A stretch of 64,000 bases of DNA from Rutpela maculata (taxonomy: Eukaryota; Arthropoda; Insecta; Coleoptera; Cerambycidae): assembly GCA_936432065.2 (NCBI GenBank), contig OW386294.2, positions 48,933,984 through 48,997,983 of the forward strand. The letters are read 5' to 3'. Below the pieces are notes generated by a model. It was given only the letters and a program-made list of their open reading frames with translations. It searched no databases and was not told the DNA's origin. Made by a program: the position numbers and the translations under genes. The first letter of the stretch is position 1, and every line of letters begins with the position of its first letter. This document shows positions 35,070-47,262 of the stretch, in pieces.

Positions 35070-35689
35070 GTATTTACCGGCATTAGGAAGCCCGAAATTG
35101 TATGTTTTCCAGTTGATAGGAAGCCCGTGACCGACTTACGCGGCCGGCCTAGTAAAACTTACGTGTATATTCAGCGATAAAATATAGTATGGGTCATTGA
35201 CAGTTTATCTCGCTTCTTAGGGGGGGGGGGGGGGTTATTGAAGTCATTGCTTACCTTTCCACATATTATATCAGTTCAAATAAATTACACTACAAGTAAT
35301 TTAGCGTTTTTACTGATATTTAGAAGGGCCCGTTGAAGTCGTTGTGTCCCTCAAAAGATACAGTTTTAGTTCAAAGAAATTCCGCACTAAGGGCGCCTAC
35401 GAGAGCTGTATATACACTGTGGATGTAAGCCCGATAATCGGAAGCCCAGTATTTTAGTCGCACTATACGTGGCCCGTAAACTTGACAACAGTGTATCTGA
35501 TAAAGGAACTCGAAGATCATGGTATAATATGATATTTGAGGAACTTGTAATGAAAGAAATTCGCTTTTATTCAAATCAAAGTGAAATAATTAAATTAAAT
35601 TTAAGTTAATTTTAACTAATAATCAAATACAATTATTTCATCTAATTCAAACAATTACAATTAAAGCCAAAATATTGAAAAGAAACATA

Positions 35690-36760
35690 TAATAATAATA
35701 ATAAACGTCTTTATTATATGCCACAAATATTACACAGAAAAAAAATATATAAAAGCTAAGATATAAAAGGTGAAGTTTAATGTATCACAACCATTTGGTA
35801 CACAAACAATCATGACCATCAGTCTTACACTTAACCTTAATAAAACTGTTTGCCTAGATTCATACATGAACTTAAAATAAGTCTACCGAGAGAGAGCCAA
35901 AATGTACAAAATTAAGCAAACAGTAATTATTACAATTGCTTTTTGATAATGCATTTATAACAAAGATGACGTAAGAAATCCTTAAAAATTACTTTAGGCT
36001 AAGTTTTGGGGGCTATAAATTAGAACATTGACATTCAAAGAGGACAGATTTATATGAATTTTTAAAATTATACATTCTTTTACTTTTATGTTGATCATCA
36101 ATACCGTTATAAATTTTGCAAATTTGGTAACTAAATGATCGTGTGAACAACTGCGAACGGTGTATTGGAGGAGTTAAAAGACCTTTACAGTTACACCTAA
36201 CATTCAAGTTATGTACATTTGTTCTGAATTTAATTTTCCTATACAGATATATCGGGGATTTGTTCAATATTAATGCATGAAACAAACATGCAGCATGATG
36301 AATCCTTCTATTTTGCATATTAAGCCATTTTACTTCGCGTAATTTGTGTGATATTCTTTGGTTTCTACGAATTCCATTATATTAATCTAAGACACGAATT
36401 TTGCAATTTTTGTATTTTACGTGTGTAAAGTGCATTAAGGCAAGGACCATATAAAGAATCTACATAATTAAGAAGAGATAAAACTAGAGTTTCACAAAGC
36501 ATGATCTTTGTTTTCTGAAGAAGAGAGTGCCTATTTCCATATATTAATTTTAGAGACAAATAACCTTTTTGAAGCAATTTATCAAGATGACTACCAAATC
36601 TCAAATCACTGTCAATAATAACACCAAGACTTTTAACTTTATCTTTTTTTTCCAGCACGTTGTTTTCTACAACAATATTTAAAATTGATTTAACATAATT
36701 TCTTTGTTTCTTGGGTCCAAAAATTATTACTTCTGATCCAAAATTGGATTTATTATTAAA
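35690..36760 (-). pseudogene. CR1/Jockey-group LINE, C-terminal RT fragment and 3' tail
   Basis: Minus-strand reading gives FGSEVIIFGPKKQ, then VKSLGVIIDSDLRFGSHLDK (the LGV.ID.L.F..H post-RT motif), ETLVLSLLNYVDSLYGPCL, KIQKLQNSCLRLI, and after a frame break ISHKL..VKWLNMQNRRIHHA, SPIYLYRKI and a C-terminus ending near 36013. This is the thumb/C-terminal domain of CR1-like LINEs. Below 36013 are a 3' UTR, an AATAAA (36-base region at 35700-35710 on the complement) and a (TTA)n simple tail, consistent with a LINE 3' end at about 35690. Confidence 0.75.
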
Positions 36761-37089
36761 TAGTACCTTGAGCTGCCATTATGAATTTTTTAATATCTTC
36801 ATTTATATGGAAACCGGCTCTCGCCACTTCTAAGGAAACAACAAAGCGCCAATTGTACTTTATAAATCCATTTCAAATTTCCATCGGTGCCAGTGACACT
36901 TTCAAATACGGGATCAACAAATAAACGTCTACAGTTTTGCTATTTATTTGTTCACTTGAAAAAATTGTGGAGAATAAAAGAAAAATAATTCAAATAGTAA
37001 TCAAAGACATTTAATTATTTCTTCTGTTTGAAACAATCACAATACATTTGATCTAAATGAAAATAGTAAAAAGAAACACATTAGACGCA
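36761..37089. other. Intergenic, nothing recognised
   Basis: Possibly the degraded continuation of the LINE at first; beyond that no signal. Confidence 0.3.
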
Positions 37090-40083
37090 TAGTACAGTAT
37101 CTAGATTTTTTACTTCGGAATAATGTCATATTGAACAGATTTCTTTCATTTTTGGCAGTATAATAGTAAATGGTTCACAGAAAAGTTTCTATATTGTGCG
37201 GGGGCTTGCTAATTTATAGGGGGTGGCACTTAAAAAATATATATATATATATGTATATTTATTGGGCTGAAATAGAATCAAATTTTAAGAAAAACGGTTC
37301 TATGCAATTTTTCACATAAATTGATAGTTTTTAAGTTATAACTACTTCAAAATTGCGATTTAAGCTTAAAAAAAAAGTATTTCCAAACGGCTTTCGTCAA
37401 GTATCTCGAAAAGTATTACTTTTTCGAGAAAATGTTACAGACCAATTACAGAAAGTACAAACTGAGAATTAATTATATTTTTTGTTTATTGATGTAGGAT
37501 GAATCATTTCGGAGATATTTAAGTTTATATTTGGTATCCAAATATTTCGAAATTACCTTTAAAGTTCAAAATGCATTTTTTTTAAGCAAGTGCTTTAAAT
37601 GAGCAAAAGAAATTGAGCACCTAGGTAATGCTACATCTTAACGAAAAACTGTATTTGAGATTTTTTTTTTAAATTACTGGCTAATTAGAGTAACAAAATG
37701 GCGACCTTTTTATATAAAAAAATATAAATACGCACATTTTTCCGTCATAACTTCTTTATTTCTTATGCTACAGAACGAGTAAAAAATAATTTGAAAGCGC
37801 AATTAATTGTCTTTAATTTCATTTCTTAGCATGAGTGAATGAGTGAATGGCGTCCAAACGTTTATAAGACGAAAAATGCAGTTTAAATGTTAAATATCTC
37901 AGAAATTGTGATACCTACAATTTCTAAGATATTTAACATTTAAACTGCATTTTTCGTCTTATAAACGTTTGGACGCCATTTGTAAACTTTCATATCTCCG
38001 AACCTATTAAAGCTATGTAAATAAATAAACAAGTAAAATTCAAGTTTATGAGCTTTATTTTTGGTCCTTTTTCAATAAAACTAATATTTATCGAGATATT
38101 TGGAAAAGGAAAAAAATTACGTTTTATCGAAAATACCTTTATAGTTTAAACTGTATCTTTTTCAAAAAATTTGAGCATCTACGTCATTCTATATATTAAT
38201 GAGAAACAGTGTTTAAAATTCCTTTTTTTTAATTACTGGATAGTTACAGTAACAAAATGGCGACGTTGTTATTAAAAAAATGTGTAGACGCACATTGCTT
38301 CGGTCATAACTTCTTTGTTTTTTATGCTACAGAAACAAATAAAAAAAACAGTTGAAAGCTTAATTAATAACCTATTATTTTACCTATTAGCATCCTTGAC
38401 GTAGGTGTCACAGTTTCTGAGATATTTAACTCTCACTCTAAACAATTTTCTTATGAACACTTGGATGCCTAATGTGAACTTAACTGTCTCCGAAATTATT
38501 TATCCTACATCAATAAACAAAAAATATAGTTAATTCCCTAGTTTGTACTGTTACCATTTTTTCGATAAAGTAATACTTTTCGAGATACTTGACGAAAGTA
38601 GTTTGGAAATACCTTTTTTTAAGCTAAAATCGCAATTTTGAAGTCACAATTTTGAACACAATTTTGAACTTAAAAACTATCAATTTATGTGAAAAATTGA
38701 ATATAATCTTTTCTTCTTAAAATTTGATTCTACTTCAGCTCCAATAAATATATATATTTTTTAAGTGCCACCCCCTTAGAGGGGGTCGGCTGCTCCAAGG
38801 AAGAACACAGTAACCAACATTTTTTCCAAACTTGATATTTTCACTCATGTGCTGATACTGTGCTGTGCTGCGTCTTTTTATCCAACAGCCGAGCCAACAG
38901 CGGTAGTTCTATCTGCAAAGGATATAAAATTCTGTTGGATAAAAAGACGCAGCACAGCACAATATCAGCAAATGAGTGAAAATATCAAGTTTGGAACAAA
39001 TGTTGGTTACTGTGTTCTTCCTTGGAGCAGCCGGGGTGGCATCCACCCCCTATAAATTTCCATCATAACTTCTTTATTTCTTATGTTACAGGAAAGAGTA
39101 AAAAATAATTTGAAAGCACAATTAATTGTCTTTAATTTCATTTTTTAGCATGCGTGACGTAGGTGTCACAATTTCTGAGATATTTAACATTTAAACTGCA
39201 TTTTTCATCTTATAAACGTTCGGACGCCATTTGTAAACTTTCATATCTCCGAAAATATTAAATCTATGTAAATAAATAAACAAGAGAAGTTCATTCTCAG
39301 TTTATGAGCTTTATTTTTGGTCTCTACCCATTTTTCAATAAAACTAATATTTATTGAGATATTTGGAAAAGGAAAAAAAATTACGTTTTATCGAAAATAC
39401 CTTTTTTCTAAAGTAAGTGCTGTATACAAACCAAAAAAATTGAGCATCGACGTCATGCTATATATTAATGACAAACAGTGTTTGAAATTACTTTTTTCTT
39501 AATTACTGGCTAATTACAGTAACAAAATGGCGACGTTGTTATTAAAAAAATTTCGGCCATAACTTCTTTGTTTTTTATGCTACAGAAACAAATAAAAAAG
39601 TAGTTGAAAGCTTAATTAATAACCTATTATTCTACCTATTAGCATTCTTGACGTAGGTGTCACAGTTTCTGAGATATTTAGCTCTCACTCTAAATAATTA
39701 TCTTATGAACATTTGGAAGCCAATTGTAAACTTAAATATTTTCGAAATTATTAATCCTACATCAATAAACAAAAAATATAATTAATTCCCAGTTTGTACT
39801 TTCTGTAATTGGTTTGTAACATTTTCTCGGTAAAGTAATACTTTTCGAGATACTTGACGAAAGCCGTTTGGAAATACCTTTTTTTTAAGCTAAAATCGCA
39901 ATTTTGAAGTCGTTATAACTTAAAAACTATCAATTTATGTGAAAAATTGAATAGAACCTTTTCTTCTTAAAATTTGATTTTACTTCAGATCCAATAAATA
40001 TATATATTTTTCAAGCGCCACCCCCAGTCAGGGGGTGGTGCAGCATTTACTATTATACTGCCAAAAATGAACAAAATCCGTAT
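37090..40083. mobile_element. Palindromic repeat family, one and a half copies fused
   Basis: It begins with the family end (AGTACAGTATCTAG, then CTTCGGAATAATGTCATATT at 37116), and reaches a tight palindrome centre near 37915 (AAATATCTCAGAAATTGTGA facing its complement). The right arm runs out to the CACCCCCTTAGAGGGGGT hairpin at 38770. After the nested 247-bp MITE it ends at CCACCCCCTATAAATT, and there re-enters the arm in the middle (39057) and runs out again to 40083. So a second right arm is fused to the first copy. Non-coding. Confidence 0.7.
38787..39033. mobile_element. 247-bp palindromic MITE, GGGT target duplication
   Basis: The ends CGGCTGCTCCAAGGAAGAAC and its complement form arms of about 110 bp, with GGGT at 38783-38786 and 39034-39037. 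Removing the insert restores GAGGGGGTGGCATxCACCCC, as found undisturbed at 24045. No coding capacity. Confidence 0.85.
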
Positions 40084-41264
40084 CAATTTCAATTCAATTT
40101 AACAAAATGAGCAATATATATATATATGTTAAATTGAAGTATATTTAATAGTATTTTTAAACAAAAGGTGATTGTCACACAACAAAATAAACATTAACTT
40201 AAAAAATGGGTGCATAAGACTATAATTTATTCATCTTACTAATAATTTGTTGAATTTTGTCAAATGAAACTAGATAAATAGTAGACTTTATTTTTAAGTA
40301 TTATCGAATTGTAATTCTAACCCAGTATTAGTTCGCTGTATTATTGTACTTTGTAGACAAACCAATATTATTGTTGTCTTCTAGAAGTTCTAAAAGTGAA
40401 TTACCATAAAATTTGCTTGCTTACCACGTAGTCTATTACAGAAATTATTCCTAGATGACGCCACATATAAATCACTGACAATAATCAATCACGCATTATC
40501 TTATACTCTTATGAATTTATAGAAAATTAATAACATGATTGCAATGTTCAAATTCTCTCAGGGATCATCGATATATTTGGATGGATCTTATAAACGATCT
40601 CTAATTTTTGGTTTGGGTGGTCTGATGTCTCAATACTGAGATTTTGGCTAACCAAAAAAAAAAACTTCATCATACAATAAAGTGTAGATCAACCTAAAAA
40701 TTAGTTGGTGAACAAAAAACAAAGTCGTTGTACCACAAAAGACAGGAACTATAGTTCCTGTCTTCTGTGGTTGTACTATTTAATTGTAGACCAAATTCAA
40801 AATGGTTAGTGAACATAAAAAAATGCCATTGTACTATTTAATTTGTCGTTCTACAAGAAGATATGATTATTAAACTACTATTTGTTTACGAAAACAAATA
40901 AAGTTGTATGACTATTCTTTTCTAATTGCTTTAACTATGAAACTAGATAGGCGTGATTTCATATGCTCTTTTTGGTTGAATTCACCTATCATTTTCTTTG
41001 AGTGTACATGTAGATTTTTTGCTTTGTTAATTTAAATCGCATTGGCCAATCAGCGAAGATATTTTGATATTTTGCTATATTATATTTTGTGTATCGTTTA
41101 TGTGTTAAGTTACCGAAAGCATAATTATTGCCTACTGCCCTGAAAGTTTCTTTTTGTTCACCGATTTTGAACTAGCTGGCAATATAGTTTGTTATAGTTT
41201 ATTCGTTTGTTTTATTTTTCGTAATATCCGGTAGATTTTTTGTATTTATTTCTGGGGTTTTTCT
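40084..41264. other. AT-rich with a dispersed repeat and a 46-bp palindrome
   Basis: 40148-40380 is the partner of the repeat at 20367-20625. At 40729-40776 GTACCACAAAAGACAGGAAC faces GTTCCTGTCTTCTGTGGTTG across a TATA centre, an almost perfect palindrome. No gene recognised. Confidence 0.55.
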
Positions 41265-41710
41265 TCAGGAAAAAGCGAAAGCTATACTTTGCATAGAGAA
41301 ATTCACGTGCGAAATATATGGTTATAAAAACGTAGACCATCTGTACGATTAGCAAAGTTTTTAATAACGTATAAACCACGAGAAAAGAAATCCATAAAAG
41401 GTGCAGATAGACAAATCTTTCCACCTTGCAGAGCAGTTATATATCAAAAAGTAAAACGAACCAAATACGTCTGCAAGCTGTGGTGTAATGACACTAATCC
41501 TTTAGAGACTAACCTTCTTGGAACACCATTACATTCAGGATGAATACTCGAAGACTGGTTCGATGGTCCTGAATTTCCCGAATCGCTAGAAATCATCGAG
41601 AATAATTTGGGACATGAGGAAAATCTTGAGGAAGATGAAATTAACGATTCACAACCCATTAATTTCTGCGAAGACAGCAATGATGAATCTGAGAGTTTAT
41701 AACTATTATT
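41265..41710 (+). pseudogene. PIN/FEN-like ORF, C-terminal part, copy 3
   Basis: Plus-strand reading gives CIEKFTCEIYGYKNVD, then after breaks RKEIHKRCR, LAEQLYIKK and an acidic tail (WFDGPEFPESLEIIENNLGH). It matches copy 1 at 17440-17900 on the opposite strand almost throughout, including non-coding sequence downstream, because both lie in the long terminal inverted repeats. Confidence 0.65.
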
Positions 41711-41901
41711 TAATAATGCCTACATCAATATTTAATACTTGCTTATACCTGCAAATATATTCTTAACTATATTATTTAATAAAGATTTTAGTTTGGTTTA
41801 TAATGTAATAATTTTTGCCCTTTCGCACATTATGTAAATAAATTCAAATTCAAAATAGATTTTGTGCATTCGTACAAATAACTTAAAAATACAATTTTAT
41901 T

Positions 41902-42290
41902 CAAATTGTCTAATAGACCTTAAACATGAGCTTTATTAGTCAGATTTGCTATATTTATGTTTGACTAATCTAAAATATATGGTTAAAGCTAACGAAATAT
42001 GAAGGGTTCATTCATTTTGCTGATGGGGTAAAAAAAATACATTTCTTTTTTCAAATTGTGTCTGATGGACCTTAAATAGGAGCTTTATCAGTCAGATTTG
42101 ATGAATTCATGTTTGGTTAACCTAAACCTAAAGAAATGAGGGGTTCATTCATTTTGCTGATGAGGTAAAAAATACATTTTTTTAAAATTGTGTCTGATGG
42201 ACCTTAAACAAGCGCTTTATCAGTCAGATTTGATATATTCATGTTTGGCTAACTTAAAGCTAACGAAATATGAAGGTTTCATCCATTTTC
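41902..42290. repeat. Three tandem units of about 140 bp
   Basis: Each unit reads TCAAATTGTxTxATxGACCT, AAACATGAGCTTTATxAGTC, AGATTTG..TTCATGTTTG, GAAATATGAAGGxTTCAT and TTTTGCTGATGxGGTAAA. Units start near 41902, 42050 and 42185. The left TIR has only one unit (about 17077-17220), so the right TIR expanded or the left contracted. Confidence 0.75.
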
Positions 42291-42583
42291 CTCATGAAGA
42301 AAATAAATGCAAATATTTCATCACATTCAGGTCAGTCTGGTTTAATGAAAGCAAGCGATACAGTCAGATTTTTCATATATCATATATGTGTCTCTGGGTA
42401 TAAGAGCTTTACAACAGAGTTGACTTTACCCATTTTCCTCTTCACCCCCCCCCCCGTTCTGTGAAAATGCAAGATGTGCGGCCATCAGACAAAACCGATT
42501 ATTGTATTGGGGGACAACCTCTACATATACCTAGGCTCAAACCGTATTTTGCTTATGAGGTAAATAAATCGTTGGAAGCTTTT

Positions 42584-43268
42584 GATCTAATTCAGATGTG
42601 GGACTTCAACGCTTAATAGATAATATCAACGCCACGTGTGAGGAATACGGTATGTCTATAAACATCAAGAAAACGAAAGTTATGATATATCTCGTAACCA
42701 AAATGTCTTGATACCTATTTCTATAAAAATGAGAAGAAAGTTTAAACAATGTATACCAGTTCAAATATTTGGGATGCACAATCAATACCAAGCTAGACAC
42801 AGAAACCGAAATCAAAGCCAGAATAGAACAGGCACGAGGTAATTTTATCCGGGTGAGAAATATACTAACTGGCCAACACCTAGATCTCGAACTTCGCTGC
42901 AGACTATCGAAATGTTATGTCTGGTCCACCCTATTATATGGAGCAGAAACGTGGACCCTGAAAGGCAGCTCAATGAATAGGCTCGAAGCCTTTGAAATAT
43001 GAACATACACTGCTCACATAATAAACGAGGAATTCCTAAGACGAGTGAACAAAGAAAGAAATCTGCTACATACAGTAAAATGCAAGAGACATCATATCTT
43101 GGACATATTTTACGGAATGACAAATACTACATCTTGCAATTAATTATCAAAGGAAAGATCGAAGAGAAGAGATCAATCGGTAGGAAAAAACTGTCTTGGT
43201 TGAGAAATATAAGGAACTGGACTGGCCTAAACTTCGAAGAACTGATAAGAGCTGCTGAAAAGAAGTAA
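42584..43268 (+). pseudogene. RTE-type LINE, 3' half of the split reverse transcriptase
   Basis: It continues where 15373 stops: NSDVGLQRLIDNINATCEEY, GMSINIKKTKVMI, then FKYLGCTINTKLDTETEIKA, RIEQARGNFIRVRNIL, VWSTLLYGAETWTLK. In a second frame follows SYLGHILRNDKYYILQLIIK, GRKKLSWLRNIRNWTG to a stop at 43268. YLG.I and LLYGAETWT are hallmarks of the RTE RT thumb and C-terminal domain. Several frameshifts; no 3' tail was identified. Confidence 0.8.
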
Positions 43269-43759
43269 CAGGATCATGGTACACCCTCCTTTTCTCCTTT
43301 GGTTTTGAAGATAATTGATTGAAATTTTGATATCCTATATACATAATAAGCGGCACTTTTTGACATACAAGTCATTTTTTTTTCACTTCCGGTTTCGCCG
43401 GAAGTGACACTAACTTTCGATTTTTAAATGGAACACACTGTATATTATTGCATTTTTGAATTATGCATAATTTTTTGAATCCAACGATACCAAATAAGTG
43501 GCATTTCAAACGTCAATATTTTTTAGATTATAATTTTTAGTTTTCCATTTAAGTGTGCTATGACGGTTCCGATTTATTCTAAATGACCCGTGTAATGCTA
43601 GAACAATCGGAATCTCGTAAAAAATGCTAAATTACGTGATTTATGAGCAAATAAATTCATCAAAAGGTTTTTGGGACAAAACTATTTTTTTTCAAATGGA
43701 ACCATATTGGTACCGTGGTATCATTCAATAGTACTATTAATAAGGAATTTATTCATACG
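43269..43759. other. Decayed repeat sequence with a CTTCCGG hairpin
   Basis: CACTTCCGGTTTCGCCGGAAG (43386 onward; a perfect hairpin) and AAATGGAACACACTGTA / TTCAAATGGAACCATAT are words of dispersed insect repeats. TTCATACG at 43752-43759 is the hAT target duplication. Confidence 0.5.
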
Positions 43760-43869
43760 CAGCGTCGGATTGTACCACCGGGAAACAGGGAAATTTCCCG
43801 GTGGGCCCTCGACTTACCAGTTTTGGGGCCCCTGAGGCCTCTGGCATCGAGGGACCGTAATATTGTTAA

Positions 43870-44097
43870 TCTAATATATAAAAATCTCGTGTCATAGTGT
43901 TTGTTATCGAACTCCTCCGAAACGGCTTGACCGATTTTTATGAAATTTTTGGTGTATATTTGGTAGGTCTGAGAATAGGTCGTAGGCTATTTTTTATACC
44001 TCTAGGTGATAAGGGTGGCCCTATCCAGTTTTCCTTTTATTTTTTGGACAAAAATTTATAATTTAAATGGCAAAACAACGTTTGCTGGGTCAGCTAG
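43870..44097 (+). mobile_element. Non-autonomous Helitron, 228 bp
   Basis: It starts TCTAATATATAAAAATCTCG and ends TTTGCTGGGTCAGCTAG, giving 5' TC and 3' CTAG between host A (43869) and T (44098), the Helitron insertion rule. A short hairpin (CAAA-ACAACG-TTTG) lies about 12 bp before the 3' end. The internal GAAACGGCTTGACCGATTTT is a common insect Helitron word. Confidence 0.8.
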
Positions 44098-44419
44098 TAT
44101 TCTTAATAAAAATAACACAGCCACACAAAAAAAGTTCTGTGCAGCGGACCAAATTATATGGATATGGTGTATTTTTCGACGGTGAATCCGAATCCGTAGT
44201 TAAAAAAAATCTATCGTGTCAGTTTTGTTTTTTAGTCAAAAACGTCCCTTAAAATGGTGTAAAATCATAGAAATAATGTAATAACTCTTAATGAAGTGTG
44301 AAAAATGCTAGATGTTTTTAGCCGAGAGTAGAGTAAGTTATTTCCATAAATTAAACCAAAATCCGCCCTTATGGGGCGTGAAAACTACCGCTAAAACTCA
44401 AAAGACGCAGGTGAGTGTA

Positions 44420-45658
44420 AATAACATGTGCAAAAGCCAAATTTTTGTATATCTTAGTACAAAATATTTGACTCTGGTGCGACAACCAGCCATTACTCCA
44501 AAAGGGTAAAGAATCAACCCTATGGAGGGTAAAAATTACCCCCTCCCCTCATGGGTTTCAAAACGGGAAAAAAATCGATGCTATTGTAATTTTAAGCAGG
44601 GTGAACAAATATGGAGTGAATTCGTCTCCGACACGTGACTAGAGCCTACCTTTAGTAAGAGCTACCCTTATGCTCAAATGATGCATATAGGTGCTATTTA
44701 AATTCGGAAAGGATCAAATACTTGTAGCTCATCGTGCCAAATATACAAATCTGGTACGACAACCACCCAATCTAATAAGGTTGAAAATTACCCATATTAG
44801 GGGGAGGGGTAAAAACTACCCACACAGACGGACTTCATTACTTCTAATATCTTGGAACAAAAATTTAGGCATTTTTAGTTTTAGGTAGAGTGGATAAAAA
44901 AGGAGTAAATTCATACATTAAGCATTAACCAGTTGTGTTTTATTTATTATACCATACCTGCTTATTCAACTATTTATCTTACATTTTTATCAACTTATCT
45001 TTTAATCTGTGTAAAGCTATTCTTTTTCCTATTTAGGTATATCATACTTTCGAGCATCAATCCAAATACTTTCTTTTCTTATGATTTTTCTCTCTTATCT
45101 TCAAAATATCTTTTCGTGGTTTTCTTTTCTTTTCTTTTTTTTTTTTTACATAGATATAGGATGTTATCTCTTCAGTGACCATTTTTTTCTATCAATATAC
45201 CTAAATGAACTAAATTTCCGTCTATCTATTTCCGTCCGTATGTGGGGGTAGTTTTTACCCCCCACCCCAATAGGGGTGATTTTCAACCTTATTAAAAGAT
45301 TGGGTGGTTGTCGTACCAGATTTATATATTTGGCACAATGAGCTACAAGTATTTGACTCTTTCCGAATTTTAATTACAAGTATTTGACTCTTTCCGAATT
45401 TTAATAGCACTCATGTAACATTTGAGCATAGGGGTAGCTTTTACCACCCTTTAAGGGTAGTCTCTAGTCACGTATTGGTGGTTGGAATGAATTTACTCCA
45501 TATTTGTTTACCCTGCCTGAATTTTTTTCCCGTTTTGAAACCTATGAAACCTCCATAGGATTGAGTCTCTACCCTTTGAGAGTAATGGCTGGTTATCGCA
45601 TCAGAGTCAAATATTTTGCACTAAGCGATACCAAAATTTGGCCTTTGTACATGTTATT
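44420..45658. mobile_element. TA-flanked palindromic element, 1.24 kb
   Basis: AATAACATGTGCAAAAGCCA at the left has its complement ending at 45658; arms are about 410 bp (44420-44830, 45235-45658). Removing it leaves GTGAGTG-TA-CCCAAGC, exactly the intact sequence of the opposite arm of the host element near 55445, which proves a TA target duplication. Words such as GACTCTTTCCGAATTTTAAT recur (tandem 28-bp duplication at 45355-45405). Non-coding. Confidence 0.85.
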
Positions 45659-45660
45659 TA

Positions 45661-46227
45661 CCCAAGCAGCATTCAAAGTGATGGGAACTGGCATCTGAGG
45701 CATCGGAACTTTAATACAGTAGGAATGACATAACTGTTACTAAATTTGCGGCTTTAAAGTAATATTCACTTTGTGGTATGCATTTGTAGTAATAATTATG
45801 TAGATTCTACCGAATTCAGGCATTGTATAGTTATAACACTTTCAAGTAACTGCCGCAGAATCTGCAACGTCGCAGATACTACTCTGCATTACTTTGAAGC
45901 ATCCTCAACTGCAAAGTGAAAATTCGTAGTAATGCCGACCGCACAGCGTTACCAAAGGACCACTTCAAAGTAACGATAACTTCAAGTGTTCAATTTTAAG
46001 TCCCTGATACGTTGTAGGGAAATTTTCTGGAACCTCATTGTTGTCTAACTTATTAGTGACATCTTGAGTAAAAAAGAGGTTATTTCTACGAACATAGGGG
46101 CTTTGAAGTTATTTTTACTACTCCCCACTAATTGAAAATGACTACAAAGTTATATATACCTTAAAATCCCACTATAAAGTGATATCAACTTTTAAGACAA
46201 TTTATATCATTATTGGCATTGAATAAA
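45661..46227. repeat. AAGTAAC / AAAGTGA short-motif region
   Basis: Words such as TTCAAAGTGAT, TTAAAGTAATATTCACTTTG, TTCAAGTAACT, ATTACTTTGAAGC, GCAAAGTGAAA and TTCAAAGTAACG occur more than ten times in both orientations from 45670 to 46180. More lie at 46770-46880 and on the far side at 53350-53530. They look like subterminal binding words of the 44115-55782 element. Confidence 0.4.
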
Positions 46228-46439
46228 ATGGCGGCATCTGAAATGCTCAGTAAAAGCAAAATAAAGTTTATCGGCACTCATCATTGTTTTATAAAAAACT
46301 GAAGAAACAGTTAAACAGTAGGAGAAATAGTGATTCTTCAGAATATGATGCAAACATGAAAGATTATTTCGCCACAGCAAAACCATCATCTTTGGTAACA
46401 AGTGCAAAAGTGTTCCCATCAACACAAGTAGAAGAGTAA
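46228..46439 (+). pseudogene. Decayed coding fragment, family unknown
   Basis: The frame from ATG at 46228 reads MAASEMLSKSKIKFIGT and hits a stop. A neighbouring frame continues KKLKKQLNSRRNSDSSEYDA, then MKDYFATAKPSSLVTSAKVF to a stop at 46437. The Ser/Asp-rich, low-bias composition looks like true protein sequence with one frameshift. No family recognised. Confidence 0.3.
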
Positions 46440-46965
46440 TCGAAAACTATAACAGTTGTAGTGATTAATGATACTGTGTACTGCTCGAAAATTACAACTT
46501 GTCTTTAACACACAGATTGATTCATAGTTCAGTTAGTGATCCACTGAGCATATTAAATGAATTTGCCGATTAAAAACTCCAAATTTAATAAATATTGTGT
46601 CGATGGAGAACGGACAATGTCGGTATAACGGCATAAGACATTGTTTATGTACAATAAATTGAATTGAATGAAATTAAATGTAAACTGATCACTAAAATAA
46701 AACTCTTATGTATTTTTTCCATTATTACACACCTTACGTTAATAAATATATTTATCCAATACATTCATACAAAGTAATCTTTATTGATGAGATTTTGAAG
46801 GTATAAAGTGACTCATAAGTCACTAGTGAGATAAAGTAGTAAGCTAAAGTGAGGTAAAGTGATTTAGTCACTAAAGAATAATTTTAATATAAAATAAAGT
46901 CCAAGGAATTTATTTGTCTCCATTATATGGAAAATTAACAAAACAAATAACCCATGCACTAACAC

Positions 46966-47262
46966 TTATTTATTTATATTTATGTTAACATTTATTGTCA
47001 TCATATTCGATTTTCCACAAAGAAAACTGCTCTTCTGTACACAATTTTTCTCTATACTAGTAACGACGTCTGTATCCCCTGACTCGTTGTGCTGCTCTCC
47101 CTGAATTTTTTTAGCAATAACAATCTTGTTGAGACTGAATATTCCAAATAACCTTCCGCCACGGTGGATGATTTCCACACACCGTGACGTTTAAGGGTGG
47201 TAATGTCACCCCCAGCATTGGCCAAGAGTTGATGAGGAACGGCGCATGCTATGGCCAGTATA
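46966..47262 (-). pseudogene. Crypton tyrosine recombinase, C-terminal fragment
   Basis: Minus-strand reading gives YTGHSMRRSSSTL, a 1-base frameshift, LANAGGDITTLKRHGVWKSS, TVAEGYLEYS, another shift, NKIVIAKKIQGEQ and a tail ending NVNIN. GH..RR (second catalytic Arg) and the Tyr of AEGY are the C-terminal active-site residues of Crypton-type tyrosine recombinases, and LKRHGGWKSS.VAEGY is their diagnostic phrase. The N-terminal catalytic Arg and core-binding domain are missing. Confidence 0.8.

Larger units (their letters stand above)
41265..42583 (-). repeat. Right long terminal inverted repeat
   Basis: Complement of the left TIR: the PIN-like 3' end, the TTTGCCCTTTCGCACATTAT stretch at 41816, the tandem block 41902-42290, GACTTTACCCATTTTCCTC at 42422, CCGTTCTGTG at 42455, TATTTTGCTTATGAGGTAAA near 42545 and the end CGTTGGAAGCT at 42570. 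Confidence 0.75.

Noticed and set aside
35220..35234. 15-base G run as a functional G-quadruplex
   Set aside because: A single homopolymer of this length is most simply a slippage or sequencing-prone tract.
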